The notes: generated by a model from the sequence alone, not told the origin. A DNA stretch of 29,259 nt from CAYJRR01 sp964372275 [NCBI: uncultured bacterium] (GCA_964372275.1 CAYJRR010000057.1:1-29259), one strand, 5' to 3'; shown: positions 15,068 through 24,998, numbered from the stretch's first letter. Numbers and translations are program-made.

Positions 15068-16699
15068 GTGCGCGTGGCGCTGGCCCAGATCTCGACCACC
15101 ATCGCCGACTTCGCCGGAAACGGCCGCAAGATCCTCGACGGCGTCGAGCGGGCGAAAGCGGCGGGGGCGCGGGTGGTGCTCTTCCCGGAAATGGCGATCC
15201 CCGGCTACCCGCCGCGCGATCTGCTCGACCGGCCGGCGTTCGCGCGGGAGGCGGCGCGCACGCTCGCCGAGATGGCGCCGAAGATCTCCGGCGTGACGGC
15301 GGTGATCGGGACGGTGCTCGAGAATCCCGCCTCCGCCGGCAAGCCGCTGTTCAACGCGGCCGCGGTGGTAGAAGACGGGCGGGTCGTCGCCACATACCGC
15401 AAGTGCCTCCTCCCCACCTACGACGTCTTCGACGAGGCACGGCATTTCGAGCCGGGCGCCTCCGCCGACCCGACCACCCTCGCCGGGACGCGCGCGGCGC
15501 TCACCATCTGCGAGGACATCTGGGACGACCCCGACCACGCCCCGCAACGCCGCTACGGCCGCGATCCGGTCGGGGCGATGATCGAGACCGGGGCCCGGCC
15601 GATCTTCAACATCTCGGCCTCGCCGTTCCACCTGGCCAAGCCGCGCCTGCGCCTGGCGATGCTCGGCGCCATCGCCGCCAAGCACCGCACGCCGCTCGCC
15701 TACGTCAACCTCGTCGGCGGGAACGACGAGCTGGTGTTCGACGGCTACAGCCTGCTACTCGACGCGAATGGCCGGGTGATCGCCGCCGGGAAGCCGTTCG
15801 AAGAGGACTTCGTCGTCGGCGAGATCGACGCGGAGGGCGGCGACTGGGAACCGCGCGACGACCTCGACGACGTGCGCGCGGCGCTGGTGGTGGGGGTCCG
15901 CGACTACGCCCGCAAGACGCGGTTCCGGACGGCGGTGCTGGGGCTGTCGGGCGGGATCGACAGCGCCGTGACGGCGGCGATCGCGGCGGAGGCGTTCGGC
16001 TCCGGAAACGTCGTCGGCGTGTCGCTGCCGTCGCGCTTCACCCTGGAGATGAGCCGGGCCGACGCGAAAGAGCTCGCCGCCAACCTGGGGATCGGTTTTC
16101 GCGAGCTCTCGATCGAGCCCCCCTTTGCCGAGATGCTCCGCGCGCTCGCGCCGGCGTTCGAAGGGCGGCCCTGGGACGTCACCGAGGAGAACCTGCAGTC
16201 GCGGATCCGCGGCACGATGCTGATGGCGATCTCCAACAAGCACGGACACCTGTTGCTCACGACGGGGAACAAGTCGGAGATGGCGGTCGGCTACTGCACC
16301 CTCTACGGCGACATGAACGGCGGTCTGGCCGCGATCTCCGACGTGCCGAAGACGCTCGTCTATCGACTGGCGGGGCGGATCAACGCCGACCACGCGGTGA
16401 TCCCCGCCCGCACGCTCACCCGTCCGCCGACCGCCGAGCTGAAGGCCGGCCAGCTCGACCAGGACGCGCTTCCGCCCTACGACGTCCTCGACGAGATCCT
16501 GCAGCGGTTCGTCGTGGAGCGGATGTCGCCGGAGGAGGTCGCGCGCGCGACCGGGTTCGGGCGCGCGGTGATCGACGACGTGGTGCGGCGCGTCGAGCGC
16601 AACGAGTTCAAGCGCCGCCAGGCCCCGCCGGGGATCAAGGTGACAGCCAAGGCGTTCGGCATGGGACGCCGCTATCCGATCGCGCGCGCGTTTGGGTAG
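15068..16699 (+). CDS. nadE: glutamine-dependent NAD+ synthetase
   Basis: A 543-residue two-domain cytoplasmic enzyme that makes NAD+ from nicotinate adenine dinucleotide, ATP and glutamine, the last step of NAD synthesis. The N-terminal nitrilase-type glutaminase has the full triad: Glu41 (FPEMAIPGYP), Lys112 (YRKCLLPTYDVFDE) and Cys148 (LTICEDIWDD). The C-terminal synthetase domain has the ATP pyrophosphatase loop SGGIDS (294-299), TGNKSEMAVGYCTLYGD, and the Lys/Arg-rich end FKRRQAPPGIKVTAKAFG. GTG at 15068 is the start; a second in-frame GTG two codons later is possible. No Shine-Dalgarno is visible, and a TATAGT box ends 6 bases upstream, so the mRNA is probably leaderless. NAD supply relates functionally to the nearby NAD-dependent ahcY only loosely; no operon is indicated. 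Confidence 0.96.
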   Translation: MRVALAQISTTIADFAGNGRKILDGVERAKAAGARVVLFPEMAIPGYPPRDLLDRPAFAREAARTLAEMAPKISGVTAVIGTVLENPASAGKPLFNAAAVVEDGRVVATYRKCLLPTYDVFDEARHFEPGASADPTTLAGTRAALTICEDIWDDPDHAPQRRYGRDPVGAMIETGARPIFNISASPFHLAKPRLRLAMLGAIAAKHRTPLAYVNLVGGNDELVFDGYSLLLDANGRVIAAGKPFEEDFVVGEIDAEGGDWEPRDDLDDVRAALVVGVRDYARKTRFRTAVLGLSGGIDSAVTAAIAAEAFGSGNVVGVSLPSRFTLEMSRADAKELAANLGIGFRELSIEPPFAEMLRALAPAFEGRPWDVTEENLQSRIRGTMLMAISNKHGHLLLTTGNKSEMAVGYCTLYGDMNGGLAAISDVPKTLVYRLAGRINADHAVIPARTLTRPPTAELKAGQLDQDALPPYDVLDEILQRFVVERMSPEEVARATGFGRAVIDDVVRRVERNEFKRRQAPPGIKVTAKAFGMGRRYPIARAFG

Positions 16700-16702
16700 C
16701 AT
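16697..16702 (+). promoter_or_regulatory. possible -10 element of the cyclase gene, overlapping the nadE stop
   Basis: TAGCAT is followed by 7 bases and the ATG at 16710, the same spacing as at 1052-1065 and 15056-15068. Its first three bases are the nadE stop codon, so chance is a real alternative. Confidence 0.25.
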
Positions 16703-16709
16703 CGCCACG

Positions 16710-17903
16710 ATGCCCGCGGCGGTGCCTCGACAGGAGATCGCCGACGCCATCGGCGCGGTGCTGTCGGCGGAGGCGCAGCGCAACGAGGTGCGCGTCTCGC
16801 TGGTGCGCCTGTTCGCCTACGCGCTGGTCGCCGGCCTCGACGGGGCGCTCATGCTGGCCGGACTTCGCACGCCGGCCAACCTCCTGGCGACGGCGTCGGT
16901 CGCGGCCGTTTCGTTCGGACTGCTGCAGCTCCTCCGCGCCGGCTACCGGCCGTGGTTCCGCTTCGCGATCCCGCTGCTCGACGCCGCCTTCATCGGCGCG
17001 ATCCTCCACTCGCGGATCGAGGCGCGCGGACTCACCCGGGGGCTCGCGGCCACGACCGCCGTGGCCTGCGCGCTGTTCGCCGCCACCGGGGGGCTGCGGT
17101 TCGACCGCGCCTCGGCGGCGTGGACGACGGCCGTCGCGGCGACCCTGTTGGTGGTGCTGGTCCGCGGCGAGCTCGACGGGGCCTCCCAGCTCTACGTCGT
17201 CGTCGCGATCGCGGCGATCGGCTTCCTGGCGATCTGGACCACCGACCTGGTGCGGCGCGCGATGGAGGGGGCACGCGGGCGGGCGCTCCTGCTGCGTTTC
17301 CTCCCGAGGGGGCTCGTCGACCGCGCCTTCCGCGATCCGCTCTCGGTGCTCGCCGAGCCTCGGGAGGTGGAGGCGACGGTGCTCGTGTCCGATCTGCGCG
17401 GCTTCACCCGCTACGCGGAGAAGCTCCCGCCCGGAGAGGTGCTCGCCTTTCTGAACGAAGTCCAGGGGGAGCTCGCCGCCGCGGTGCAGTCCCACGGAGG
17501 CGTCGTCGACAAGTTCATGGGGGACGGGATGCTCGCCGTCTTCGGCGCCCCCGAGCCGCTCCCCGACCACGCCGCGCGGGCGATCGCCGCGGCGCGCGAG
17601 ATCCGGACGCGCATCGAGCGGGTCCGCCAGCGGCGTGGGGAGGCGATCGGCGTCGGGATCGGAATCCACACCGGGAGGCTCGTCGCCGGTTGCCTGGGGA
17701 GCGGCGACCGTCTGGAGTTCACCGTCATCGGCGATACGGTGAACATCGCCAGCCGGCTCGAGTCGCTGACGAAGGAGCGCGGGGTCGACGTGCTGGTGAG
17801 CGAGGAGACCGCGCGCGTCGCCGGCGAGGCGGCGCTCGGGGCCCCCGGCGAGGTCGCCATCCGCGGCCGGACCGAGCCGCTGCGGATCCGCGCCCTCGCC
17901 TGA
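16710..17903 (+). CDS. membrane class III adenylate/guanylate cyclase
   Basis: A 397-residue protein. Residues ~28-185 hold about six hydrophobic segments forming a membrane domain of unrecognised type. A short linker (LLRFLPRGLVDRAFRDP) leads to a catalytic domain (~220-397). Catalytic residues are kept: metal-binding Asp228 (VSDLRGFT) and Asp272 (KFMGDGM, then LAVFG), Lys268 in the position that reads adenine in class IIIb enzymes, Asp342/Thr343, Asn345 and Arg349 in TVIGDTVNIASRLE. This set suggests a working adenylate cyclase producing cAMP in the cytoplasm, possibly bicarbonate-responsive given the class IIIb-like Lys/Thr pair, though that is inference. There is no HAMP domain. The gene begins 10 bp after nadE, and a PilZ gene with its own promoter follows, so two nucleotide second-messenger systems are neighbours. 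Confidence 0.9.
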   Translation: MPAAVPRQEIADAIGAVLSAEAQRNEVRVSLVRLFAYALVAGLDGALMLAGLRTPANLLATASVAAVSFGLLQLLRAGYRPWFRFAIPLLDAAFIGAILHSRIEARGLTRGLAATTAVACALFAATGGLRFDRASAAWTTAVAATLLVVLVRGELDGASQLYVVVAIAAIGFLAIWTTDLVRRAMEGARGRALLLRFLPRGLVDRAFRDPLSVLAEPREVEATVLVSDLRGFTRYAEKLPPGEVLAFLNEVQGELAAAVQSHGGVVDKFMGDGMLAVFGAPEPLPDHAARAIAAAREIRTRIERVRQRRGEAIGVGIGIHTGRLVAGCLGSGDRLEFTVIGDTVNIASRLESLTKERGVDVLVSEETARVAGEAALGAPGEVAIRGRTEPLRIRALA

Positions 17904-17907
17904 CCGG

Positions 17908-17936
17908 TTGCCCTCGACCCCGCGGGCCGGTATAAC
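17908..17936 (+). promoter_or_regulatory. putative sigma70-type promoter of the PilZ gene
   Basis: TTGCCC (17908-17913), a 17-base spacer, then TATAAC (17931-17936), a 5-of-6 match to the -10 consensus. It starts 4 bases after the cyclase stop, giving a leader of about 50 bases. Confidence 0.6.
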
Positions 17937-17946
17937 GCCGCGCGCA

Positions 17947-17982
17947 GGGGTGCCGGGAGCACCCCGAGGGAGCCCGAAGGGC
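17947..17982 (+). promoter_or_regulatory. two hairpins in the PilZ mRNA leader
   Basis: Hairpin 1: GGGGTGC (17947-17953), loop CGGGA, GCACCCC (17959-17965). Hairpin 2: GCCC (17972-17975), loop GAA, GGGC (17979-17982). The second ends 12 bases before the ATG. It matches no riboswitch class I recognise and is too short for a c-di-GMP riboswitch. It may modulate mRNA stability or ribosome access. Confidence 0.4.
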
Positions 17983-17994
17983 GGGTCGAGGGGA

Positions 17995-18378
17995 ATGGGC
18001 ACGACGAACGGGTCGGGAGACCACGACGAGCGAACGGAGTCCCGGGAGCGGCGGATCTTCCGCCGGGTCCCGTTCTTCCGTACGGTCCAGTACAAATACG
18101 AATCGATGGAGGCGTTCCGCAGCGAGGTCGCGAACGACCTCTCGTTGGGCGGCGTCTTCGTCCGCACCGAGAATCCGGAGCCGGTCGGTTCGGTCGTCTA
18201 CCTCGAGTTCGACCTGACCGACGGCAGCAAGATCCTCTCCGGTTACGGCAAGGTGGTCCGCGTCAACCCGGCGAACACCCCCGGCTACGACCCCGGGATG
18301 GGGATCGAGTTCCTCAAGTTCGACGAGGAGAGCCGCGCTCGCATCCGCGAGCTGATCCAGCGCGGCGGCGCCAACTAG
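17995..18378 (+). CDS. PilZ-domain protein (TIGR02266-like), probable c-di-GMP receptor
   Basis: A 127-residue single-domain cytoplasmic protein. The c-di-GMP binding signature is present: an Arg-rich RERRIFRRVPF segment supplying the RxxxR motif (about residues 17-27) and NDLSLGGVFVRT matching [D/N]xSxxG. The rest follows the PilZ barrel (SVVYLEFDLTDGSKILSGYG, then KVVRVNP) and the ending GMGIEFLKFDEESRARIREL typical of the paralogous PilZ family expanded in Myxococcus (TIGR02266). Such proteins bind cyclic di-GMP and alter motility, polysaccharide export or development through partner proteins. The ATG at 17995 gives a compact protein; an upstream in-frame TTG at 17908 falls inside the promoter and was rejected. 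The gene stands alone, next to the cyclase. Confidence 0.85.
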   Translation: MGTTNGSGDHDERTESRERRIFRRVPFFRTVQYKYESMEAFRSEVANDLSLGGVFVRTENPEPVGSVVYLEFDLTDGSKILSGYGKVVRVNPANTPGYDPGMGIEFLKFDEESRARIRELIQRGGAN

Positions 18379-18390
18379 TACGACGGTACA

Positions 18391-18627
18391 CACGTTCCTG
18401 CGCGACCGGTCTGGGAGCAATCCTGTGGGGCTGGACGCACCCCACGAGACCCCGGACGGGTGTCCTTCCGTTCCTTGCCCGGTCCCTTCCGGTTCCCTCT
18501 TCCGTCACATTCCCAGACGGATGGCGCCCGGGGACGGAAAGGGAGAAGGAGCCGGACAGGGGGGCGAAATCGAAGGGAAGGGCAAGAGGCCGCGCGACCG
18601 CTCGTTGAGCGGCCGCGCAGGAACGTG
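18391..18627. repeat. 14-bp perfect inverted repeat bracketing a 209-base non-coding segment
   Basis: CACGTTCCTGCGCG (18391-18404) and CGCGCAGGAACGTG (18614-18627) are exact reverse complements. The region 18379-18638 lies between two convergent stop codons and has no convincing gene. Between the arms, a C/T-rich tract (about 18460-18505) is followed by an A/G-rich tract (about 18533-18590) that can pair with it imperfectly. The whole could fold into one long structure: a bidirectional terminator, a structured RNA, or the remains of a small element with terminal inverted repeats. No transposase or target duplication was seen. Confidence 0.5.
18592..18618. terminator. stem-loop near the 3' end of the small secreted-protein gene
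   Basis: GCGCG-a-CCGCTC, loop GTT, GAGCGG-c-CGCGC: 11 pairs around one mismatch. It starts 20 bases beyond the stop of the minus-strand gene (18639), where a terminator would be expected. It has no T-run, so factor-independent termination is uncertain. Confidence 0.4.
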
Positions 18628-18638
18628 ACGGCGTAGTT

Positions 18639-19088
18639 CTAGTCGCGCGTACACGTCACGTCGGTGAAGCTGCCGCTCGCTTGGTAGATCTCCCCCAGGA
18701 ACTCGCTCGTCACGGTGAACGTCCCCGAGCACTTGCCGGGCTTTTCGTAGGTGCCCGGCTTCCAGGCCGACAGAAGGACCGTCGACGACGCCGTGCCGCC
18801 GCGGCTGGAAAGCCCGCCGTCCGCTCCGCGGACGTAGGTCATCACCCGTCCGCTCTCGAGCTTCTTCCCCTGCTTCACCGCCGGCCCGAGCACGATGTTG
18901 AACCCCTCGCCGTCGGCGGACGTCCCCCGGAGGTTGAACTCCCCGTCACTGTCCTTTTCGATCTTGAACGAGGTGATCATCGACTTCTTCCCCGCAATCG
19001 ACTGCGTTGGCTCCGTCGCACGTGTGGCGCCACGCGCGATCGACGGGATGACAAGCGACAGGGCGAGGACGACGGCGGCTCTGTTCAT
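18639..19088 (-). CDS. small secreted protein of unknown function
   Basis: A 149-residue protein not matched to any family I know. Residues 1-20 are a clear Sec signal (MNRAAVVLALSLVIPSIARG, cleavage likely after ARG or nearby). The mature part is rich in Ser, Thr and Gly with alternating beta-type segments (KKSMITSFKIEKDSDGEFNL; GKKLESGRVMTYVRG; STVLLSAWKPGTYEKP), which suggests a small periplasmic or secreted beta-sheet protein. Two Cys near the end (GKCSGTFTV and DVTCTRD) may form a disulfide. The ATG is well supported by AAGGAGGT 5 bases upstream and by a promoter at 19116-19144. It is transcribed alone, with terminator-like structure downstream. Confidence 0.8.
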   Translation of the reverse strand: MNRAAVVLALSLVIPSIARGATRATEPTQSIAGKKSMITSFKIEKDSDGEFNLRGTSADGEGFNIVLGPAVKQGKKLESGRVMTYVRGADGGLSSRGGTASSTVLLSAWKPGTYEKPGKCSGTFTVTSEFLGEIYQASGSFTDVTCTRD

Positions 19089-19115
19089 GGCGGACCTCCT
19101 TCGGGTGGGCCGCGT

Positions 19116-19144
19116 CTTCTACTGGGCGTTGACATGGCCGTCAA
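19116..19144 (-). promoter_or_regulatory. sigma70-type promoter of the small secreted-protein gene
   Basis: On the minus strand: TTGACG (19144-19139), a 17-base spacer, TAGAAG (19121-19116). Predicted start near 19109, about 20 bases before the ATG, with a consensus-like ribosome site between. The -35 is part of a small dyad (TTGAC/GTCAA, 19129-19144) that could be an operator. Confidence 0.65.
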
Positions 19145-19189
19145 TGTGTCCTCGTCGACGCGCCCTGGGCGCTGTCGAAGGCCGCCGCC

Positions 19190-19428
19190 CTACGGGCAGT
19201 CGTCGAGCGGAATCAGCCACGTGTCGCCGAGAACGTCGGTGGCGGCCGGCCGGCGGGAGGAGCCCCTCGTTCGCGGGCAGGAAGACGCCGTCGGGGCGAA
19301 GGCGTTCCAGGTATGGCGAGTCGACCTCGTCGTTTCGGTATCCACCGAAAAGCCGGATCCCCGCGCACGCGGCGGCGGTCGCCTAGGCGTCGTGACCCCA
19401 AGGCTGTCCGCACGTCCACTTCACCACC
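19190..19428 (-). pseudogene. decayed gene fragment with a nonsense codon and a frameshift
   Basis: Read on the minus strand from GTG GTG at 19428, the frame gives VVKWTCGQPWGHDA, then TAG at 19386-19384, then continues in the same frame as ATAAACAGIRLFGGYRNDEV, DSPYLERLRPDGVFLPANEG. A +1 shift in the GCCGGCCGGCCGCC stretch (about 19255-19265) restores a sensible ending, ATDVLGDTWLIPLDDCP, with TAG at 19192-19190. Composition and codon choice look coding, unlike the other frames. I do not recognise the family. It lies just after the glpK stop on the same strand. Sequencing error is possible for the frameshift, but two lesions in 80 codons favour a decayed gene. The rest of 19145-19488 shows nothing else. 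Confidence 0.35.
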
Positions 19429-19488
19429 CGAATCGCAGGCCGGCATCCGACCGGATCTCTGCCGCCGCAGCGACGGCCCCGCCGCCCG

Positions 19489-20970
19489 CTACGCCCGTGC
19501 CACGGCGCGCTCCCAGCGCGAGACGTACTCCCGCACCTTGGCGTCGGACATCGTCGGCTTGAAGTCGCGGTCGGCGTTCCACACCCGGCGGAGGTCGTCG
19601 ACGCCGCGCCACAGGCCGGCGCCGAGGCCGGCCAGCAGCGCCGCCCCCATCACCGTCGTCTCGATCATCTTCGGCCGGACCAGCTTCACCCCGAGGACGT
19701 CGGCCTGGAACTGCATCAACACGTCGTTCTGGCTGGCGCCGCCATCGACCTTGAGCGACCGGAGCTTCAAGCCCGTGTCCTCCTCCATCGCCTTCACCAG
19801 GTCGAGCTGCTGCAACGCAATCCCCTCCAGCACCGCCCGCGCGATCTGCGGAACGGTGGTGGAGCGCGTCAGCCCGGTGAAGATCCCGCGCGCGTCGGGC
19901 CGCCAGTACGGCGCCCCGAGTCCGGCCAACGCCGGGACGAAGGTCACCTCGCCGCTGTCGTCGCACTGCGCGGCGAGCGTCTCGATCTCCTTCGACTCCT
20001 TGATCACCTTGAGGCCGTCACGCAGCCACTGCACCGCCGAACCGGCGACGAACGCGGAGCCTTCGAGCGCGTAGTGGACGTCGGCCCGCCCGAGCTTCCA
20101 GGCGATGGTGGTGATCAGCTTCTTCTGGGAGAAGACCGGGATGTCGCCGGTGTTCATCAGCAGGAACGACCCGGTCCCGTAGGTGCACTTGGCCGTACCG
20201 CGCTCGAAGCAGGCCTGGCCGAACAGCGCCGACTGCTGGTCCCCGGCGATCCCGGTGATCGGGATCCCGTCCGGCAGGAACTTGAGTCCCAGGGTCGTCC
20301 CGAACGGCTCCGCCGACGACCGGATCTCCGGCATCATCTCCCGTGGGCTGTCCAGGATCTCGGTCAGCTCCGCGTCCCATCGCACGCCGCGGATGTCCAT
20401 CAGCAGGGTGCGGGAGGCGTTGGAGACGTCGGTGACGTGCACCCGCCCCCCGGTCAGCCGCGACACGAGGAAGGTGTCGATCGTGCCGAACGCGACCTTC
20501 CCGGCCTGCGCCCGCGCCTTCAGGCCCGGATGGTTGTCCATCAACCACTTGACCTTCGTCCCCGAGAAGTAGGGGTCGAGCACCAAGCCCGTCTTGTTGA
20601 CGAACATCGACTCGTAGCCCTGCTTGCGCAGCTTTTGGCAGATCTCGGTCGTCCGGCGACAGTCCCAGACGATGGCGTTGGCGACCGGGACCAGCGTCTC
20701 CCGATCCCAAAGCACCACCGTTTCACGCTGGTTGGTGATCCCGATGCAGGCGATCTCCTTCGGCTTGCACTTCGCCTTCAGGAGCGCCGCCTTCATCGTC
20801 TTCAGGACCGACTGCCAGATCTCCTCCGGGTCGTGTTCGTGCCATCCGGGCTTCGGATAAGCTTGAGGAAATTCCGCCTGGGCCTGCCCCCGGACGTTCA
20901 GCTTCTTGTCCAGGATCATGACCCGGCTGGAGGTGGTCCCCTGGTCGATCGCCAGGATCAGGTCGGCCAT
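19489..20970 (-). CDS. glpK: glycerol kinase
   Basis: A 493-residue FGGY-family kinase that phosphorylates glycerol to sn-glycerol 3-phosphate in the cytoplasm, trapping it for catabolism or phospholipid synthesis. Seen: LILAIDQGTTSSRVM at the start, GITNQRETVVLWDRET, the glycerol-site region NAIVWDCRRTTEICQ, VTDVSNASRTLLMDI, GITGIAGDQQSALFGQACFE, TYGTGSFLLMNTG, and LKVDGGASQNDVLMQFQAD with PKMIETTVMGAALLAGLG at the end. Length is close to E. coli GlpK. The ATG at 20970 is chosen over one at 20985 because the latter lies inside the predicted -10 element. Neither glpF (facilitator) nor glpD (dehydrogenase) is adjacent, so the kinase is encoded alone here. Confidence 0.96.
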   Translation of the reverse strand: MADLILAIDQGTTSSRVMILDKKLNVRGQAQAEFPQAYPKPGWHEHDPEEIWQSVLKTMKAALLKAKCKPKEIACIGITNQRETVVLWDRETLVPVANAIVWDCRRTTEICQKLRKQGYESMFVNKTGLVLDPYFSGTKVKWLMDNHPGLKARAQAGKVAFGTIDTFLVSRLTGGRVHVTDVSNASRTLLMDIRGVRWDAELTEILDSPREMMPEIRSSAEPFGTTLGLKFLPDGIPITGIAGDQQSALFGQACFERGTAKCTYGTGSFLLMNTGDIPVFSQKKLITTIAWKLGRADVHYALEGSAFVAGSAVQWLRDGLKVIKESKEIETLAAQCDDSGEVTFVPALAGLGAPYWRPDARGIFTGLTRSTTVPQIARAVLEGIALQQLDLVKAMEEDTGLKLRSLKVDGGASQNDVLMQFQADVLGVKLVRPKMIETTVMGAALLAGLGAGLWRGVDDLRRVWNADRDFKPTMSDAKVREYVSRWERAVARA

Positions 20971-20980
20971 AAGACCTGAC

Positions 20981-21010
20981 TTCATAGACGCTCGCCGCGC
21001 ACAGTGTCAA
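20981..21010 (-). promoter_or_regulatory. sigma70-type promoter of glpK
   Basis: On the minus strand: a perfect TTGACA (21010-21005), an 18-base spacer, and TATGAA (20986-20981). Predicted start is around 20974, only about four bases before the ATG at 20970, so the mRNA would be nearly leaderless. The -10 contains the alternative ATG at 20985, which argues against that start. Confidence 0.6.
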
Positions 21011-21032
21011 CGAATCCGCGCCAGAAATCCCC

Positions 21033-21041
21033 TAGTATATT
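21033..21041 (+). promoter_or_regulatory. possible -10 element of the binding-protein/histidine-kinase genes
   Basis: TAGTATATT in GC-rich DNA offers TATATT (21036-21041) forward and TATACT on the minus strand. No good -35 was found for the forward box. It sits about 44 bases before the ATG at 21085. Confidence 0.35.
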
Positions 21042-21084
21042 GTTTCTCTTGCGTTTTTCCGACCGGTGCGGCACGCTGCTTTCG

Positions 21085-21972
21085 ATGCGGCTCCTGCTCG
21101 CCGCCATGCTCGCGGCCGCCCCCGCGCACGCCGCCGCGTACGACGTGCTCGTCGTCCAGTCGTTCGAAAATCCGGTCTACGCCAAGACGATCGAGGGGTA
21201 CGGGGCGACGGTCGGCGGCACGTTGACCGTCGCCACCCTCGACAAGGACAAGAAGCTTCCCGCCGACGCCACCGAACGGATCCACAAGAAGCCTCCGGCG
21301 GCGATCCTGACGATCGGCCCGAGCGCGCTGTCGGCCGTCCTGGCCGAGAAGCCATCGATCCCGGTGCTGTTCACCGCCGTCACCGGCAAGGCCGAAGACG
21401 CCCGACCCGCCGCCGGCGTGCTGATGAACGTGCCGATGGACCGGCAGGTCGACACCCTCCTCAAGATCGCGCCGTCGGTGAAGACGATCGGCGTCGTCTA
21501 CAACCCGGAGAAGACGCAGTACTTCGTCGACGATCTGGGAGCGGCGGCGCGGGCGAGAGGGCTCACCCTCAAGGCGGAGCCGGCGTCGTCGCCGCCGGAC
21601 GCCGTCAAGAAGCTGAACGGGTTGCTCCCGACGATCGACGCCTACCTGTTCGCCCCCGACACCACGATCCACAGCGAACAGCTCGAGAAGGCGGCCGGGT
21701 CGCTGTCGATCAAGCAACGGATCCCGATCGTCGGTTTCAAAGGGGCGCAGCTCGCCAACGGGTTCCTCTTCGCCTCCGAGATGGATCCGGTGGAGATGGG
21801 GAAGCAGGCCGGGACGGCGACCAAGGATCTGTTGAACGGCAAGCGTCCGAGCCCCGCCTACGCCCCCGTCCGCAAGTTCAAGCTCGTCCTGAACGCGAAG
21901 GTGGCCGACCGCCTGGGATTGACGATCCCCAAGGAGGTCTCCGCCGCCGCCACCTTCTTCGGCGAGCCGTAA
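21085..21972 (+). CDS. periplasmic substrate-binding protein, ABC_sub_bind family
   Basis: A 295-residue protein with a Sec signal (MRLLLAAMLAAAPAHAA) and a two-lobed binding fold of the ABC_sub_bind type (PF04392, TrpX-like): strand YDVLVVQSFENPVYAKTIEG, AAILTIGPSALSAVLAEKPS, PVLFTAVTGKAED, the hinge-like GVLMNVPMDRQVDTLLKIAP, then KTIGVVYNPEKTQYFVDDLG, DAYLFAPDTTIHSEQLEKAA, RIPIVGFKGAQLANGFLFAS and a C-terminal LVLNAKVADRLGLTIPKEV. The family binds small ligands such as aromatic amino acids. No ABC permease or ATPase is adjacent. Instead, a histidine kinase starts 7 bp later, so it more likely acts as a ligand-sensing partner for that kinase. The ATG at 21085 was chosen because it gives a compact signal peptide; no clear ribosome site is seen. 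Confidence 0.85.
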   Translation: MRLLLAAMLAAAPAHAAAYDVLVVQSFENPVYAKTIEGYGATVGGTLTVATLDKDKKLPADATERIHKKPPAAILTIGPSALSAVLAEKPSIPVLFTAVTGKAEDARPAAGVLMNVPMDRQVDTLLKIAPSVKTIGVVYNPEKTQYFVDDLGAAARARGLTLKAEPASSPPDAVKKLNGLLPTIDAYLFAPDTTIHSEQLEKAAGSLSIKQRIPIVGFKGAQLANGFLFASEMDPVEMGKQAGTATKDLLNGKRPSPAYAPVRKFKLVLNAKVADRLGLTIPKEVSAAATFFGEP

Positions 21973-21978
21973 CGCCCC

Positions 21979-24855
<2,877 letters not shown>

Positions 24856-24937
24856 ATGTCGGCCTGCGGACCGCGATACACTTGCAGCGAATGGACAAGG
24901 TCGAGGGAGGCCGACGGCCGACCGAGACCGCGGGGGG

Positions 24938-24998
24938 TTGGGGGGCATCGGAGGAGCGCAGCGCGCGAACGCGCGCGAGCACCGCACGGGCCCCCCAA
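24938..24998. repeat. nested hairpins between kinase and response-regulator genes
   Basis: Outer arms TTGGGGGGC (24938-24946) and GCCCCCCAA (24990-24998) are perfect complements; an inner hairpin is GCGCGC-GAAC-GCGCGC (24961-24976). The structure ends 6 bases before the ATG at 25005 and encloses the only ribosome-site-like sequence nearby (GGAGGAG, about 24950-24956). No T-run follows. It could limit regulator translation or act as a partial terminator. The 149-bp gap holds no other gene-like feature. Confidence 0.5.

Noticed and set aside
18391-18627. The bracketed repeat block as an insertion sequence.
   Set aside because: Too short for a transposase gene, no coding frame inside, and no target-site duplication recognised; kept only as an unexplained repeat.
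19384-19386. In-frame TAG read as a recoded amino acid (selenocysteine or pyrrolysine).
   Set aside because: Selenocysteine uses TGA, there is no downstream insertion element, and a second lesion (frameshift) follows, so decay is simpler.
21069-21085. A sigma54-like GGCACG-N4-TTTC sequence.
   Set aside because: The -12 half does not fit well, and it runs into the start codon of the binding-protein gene.
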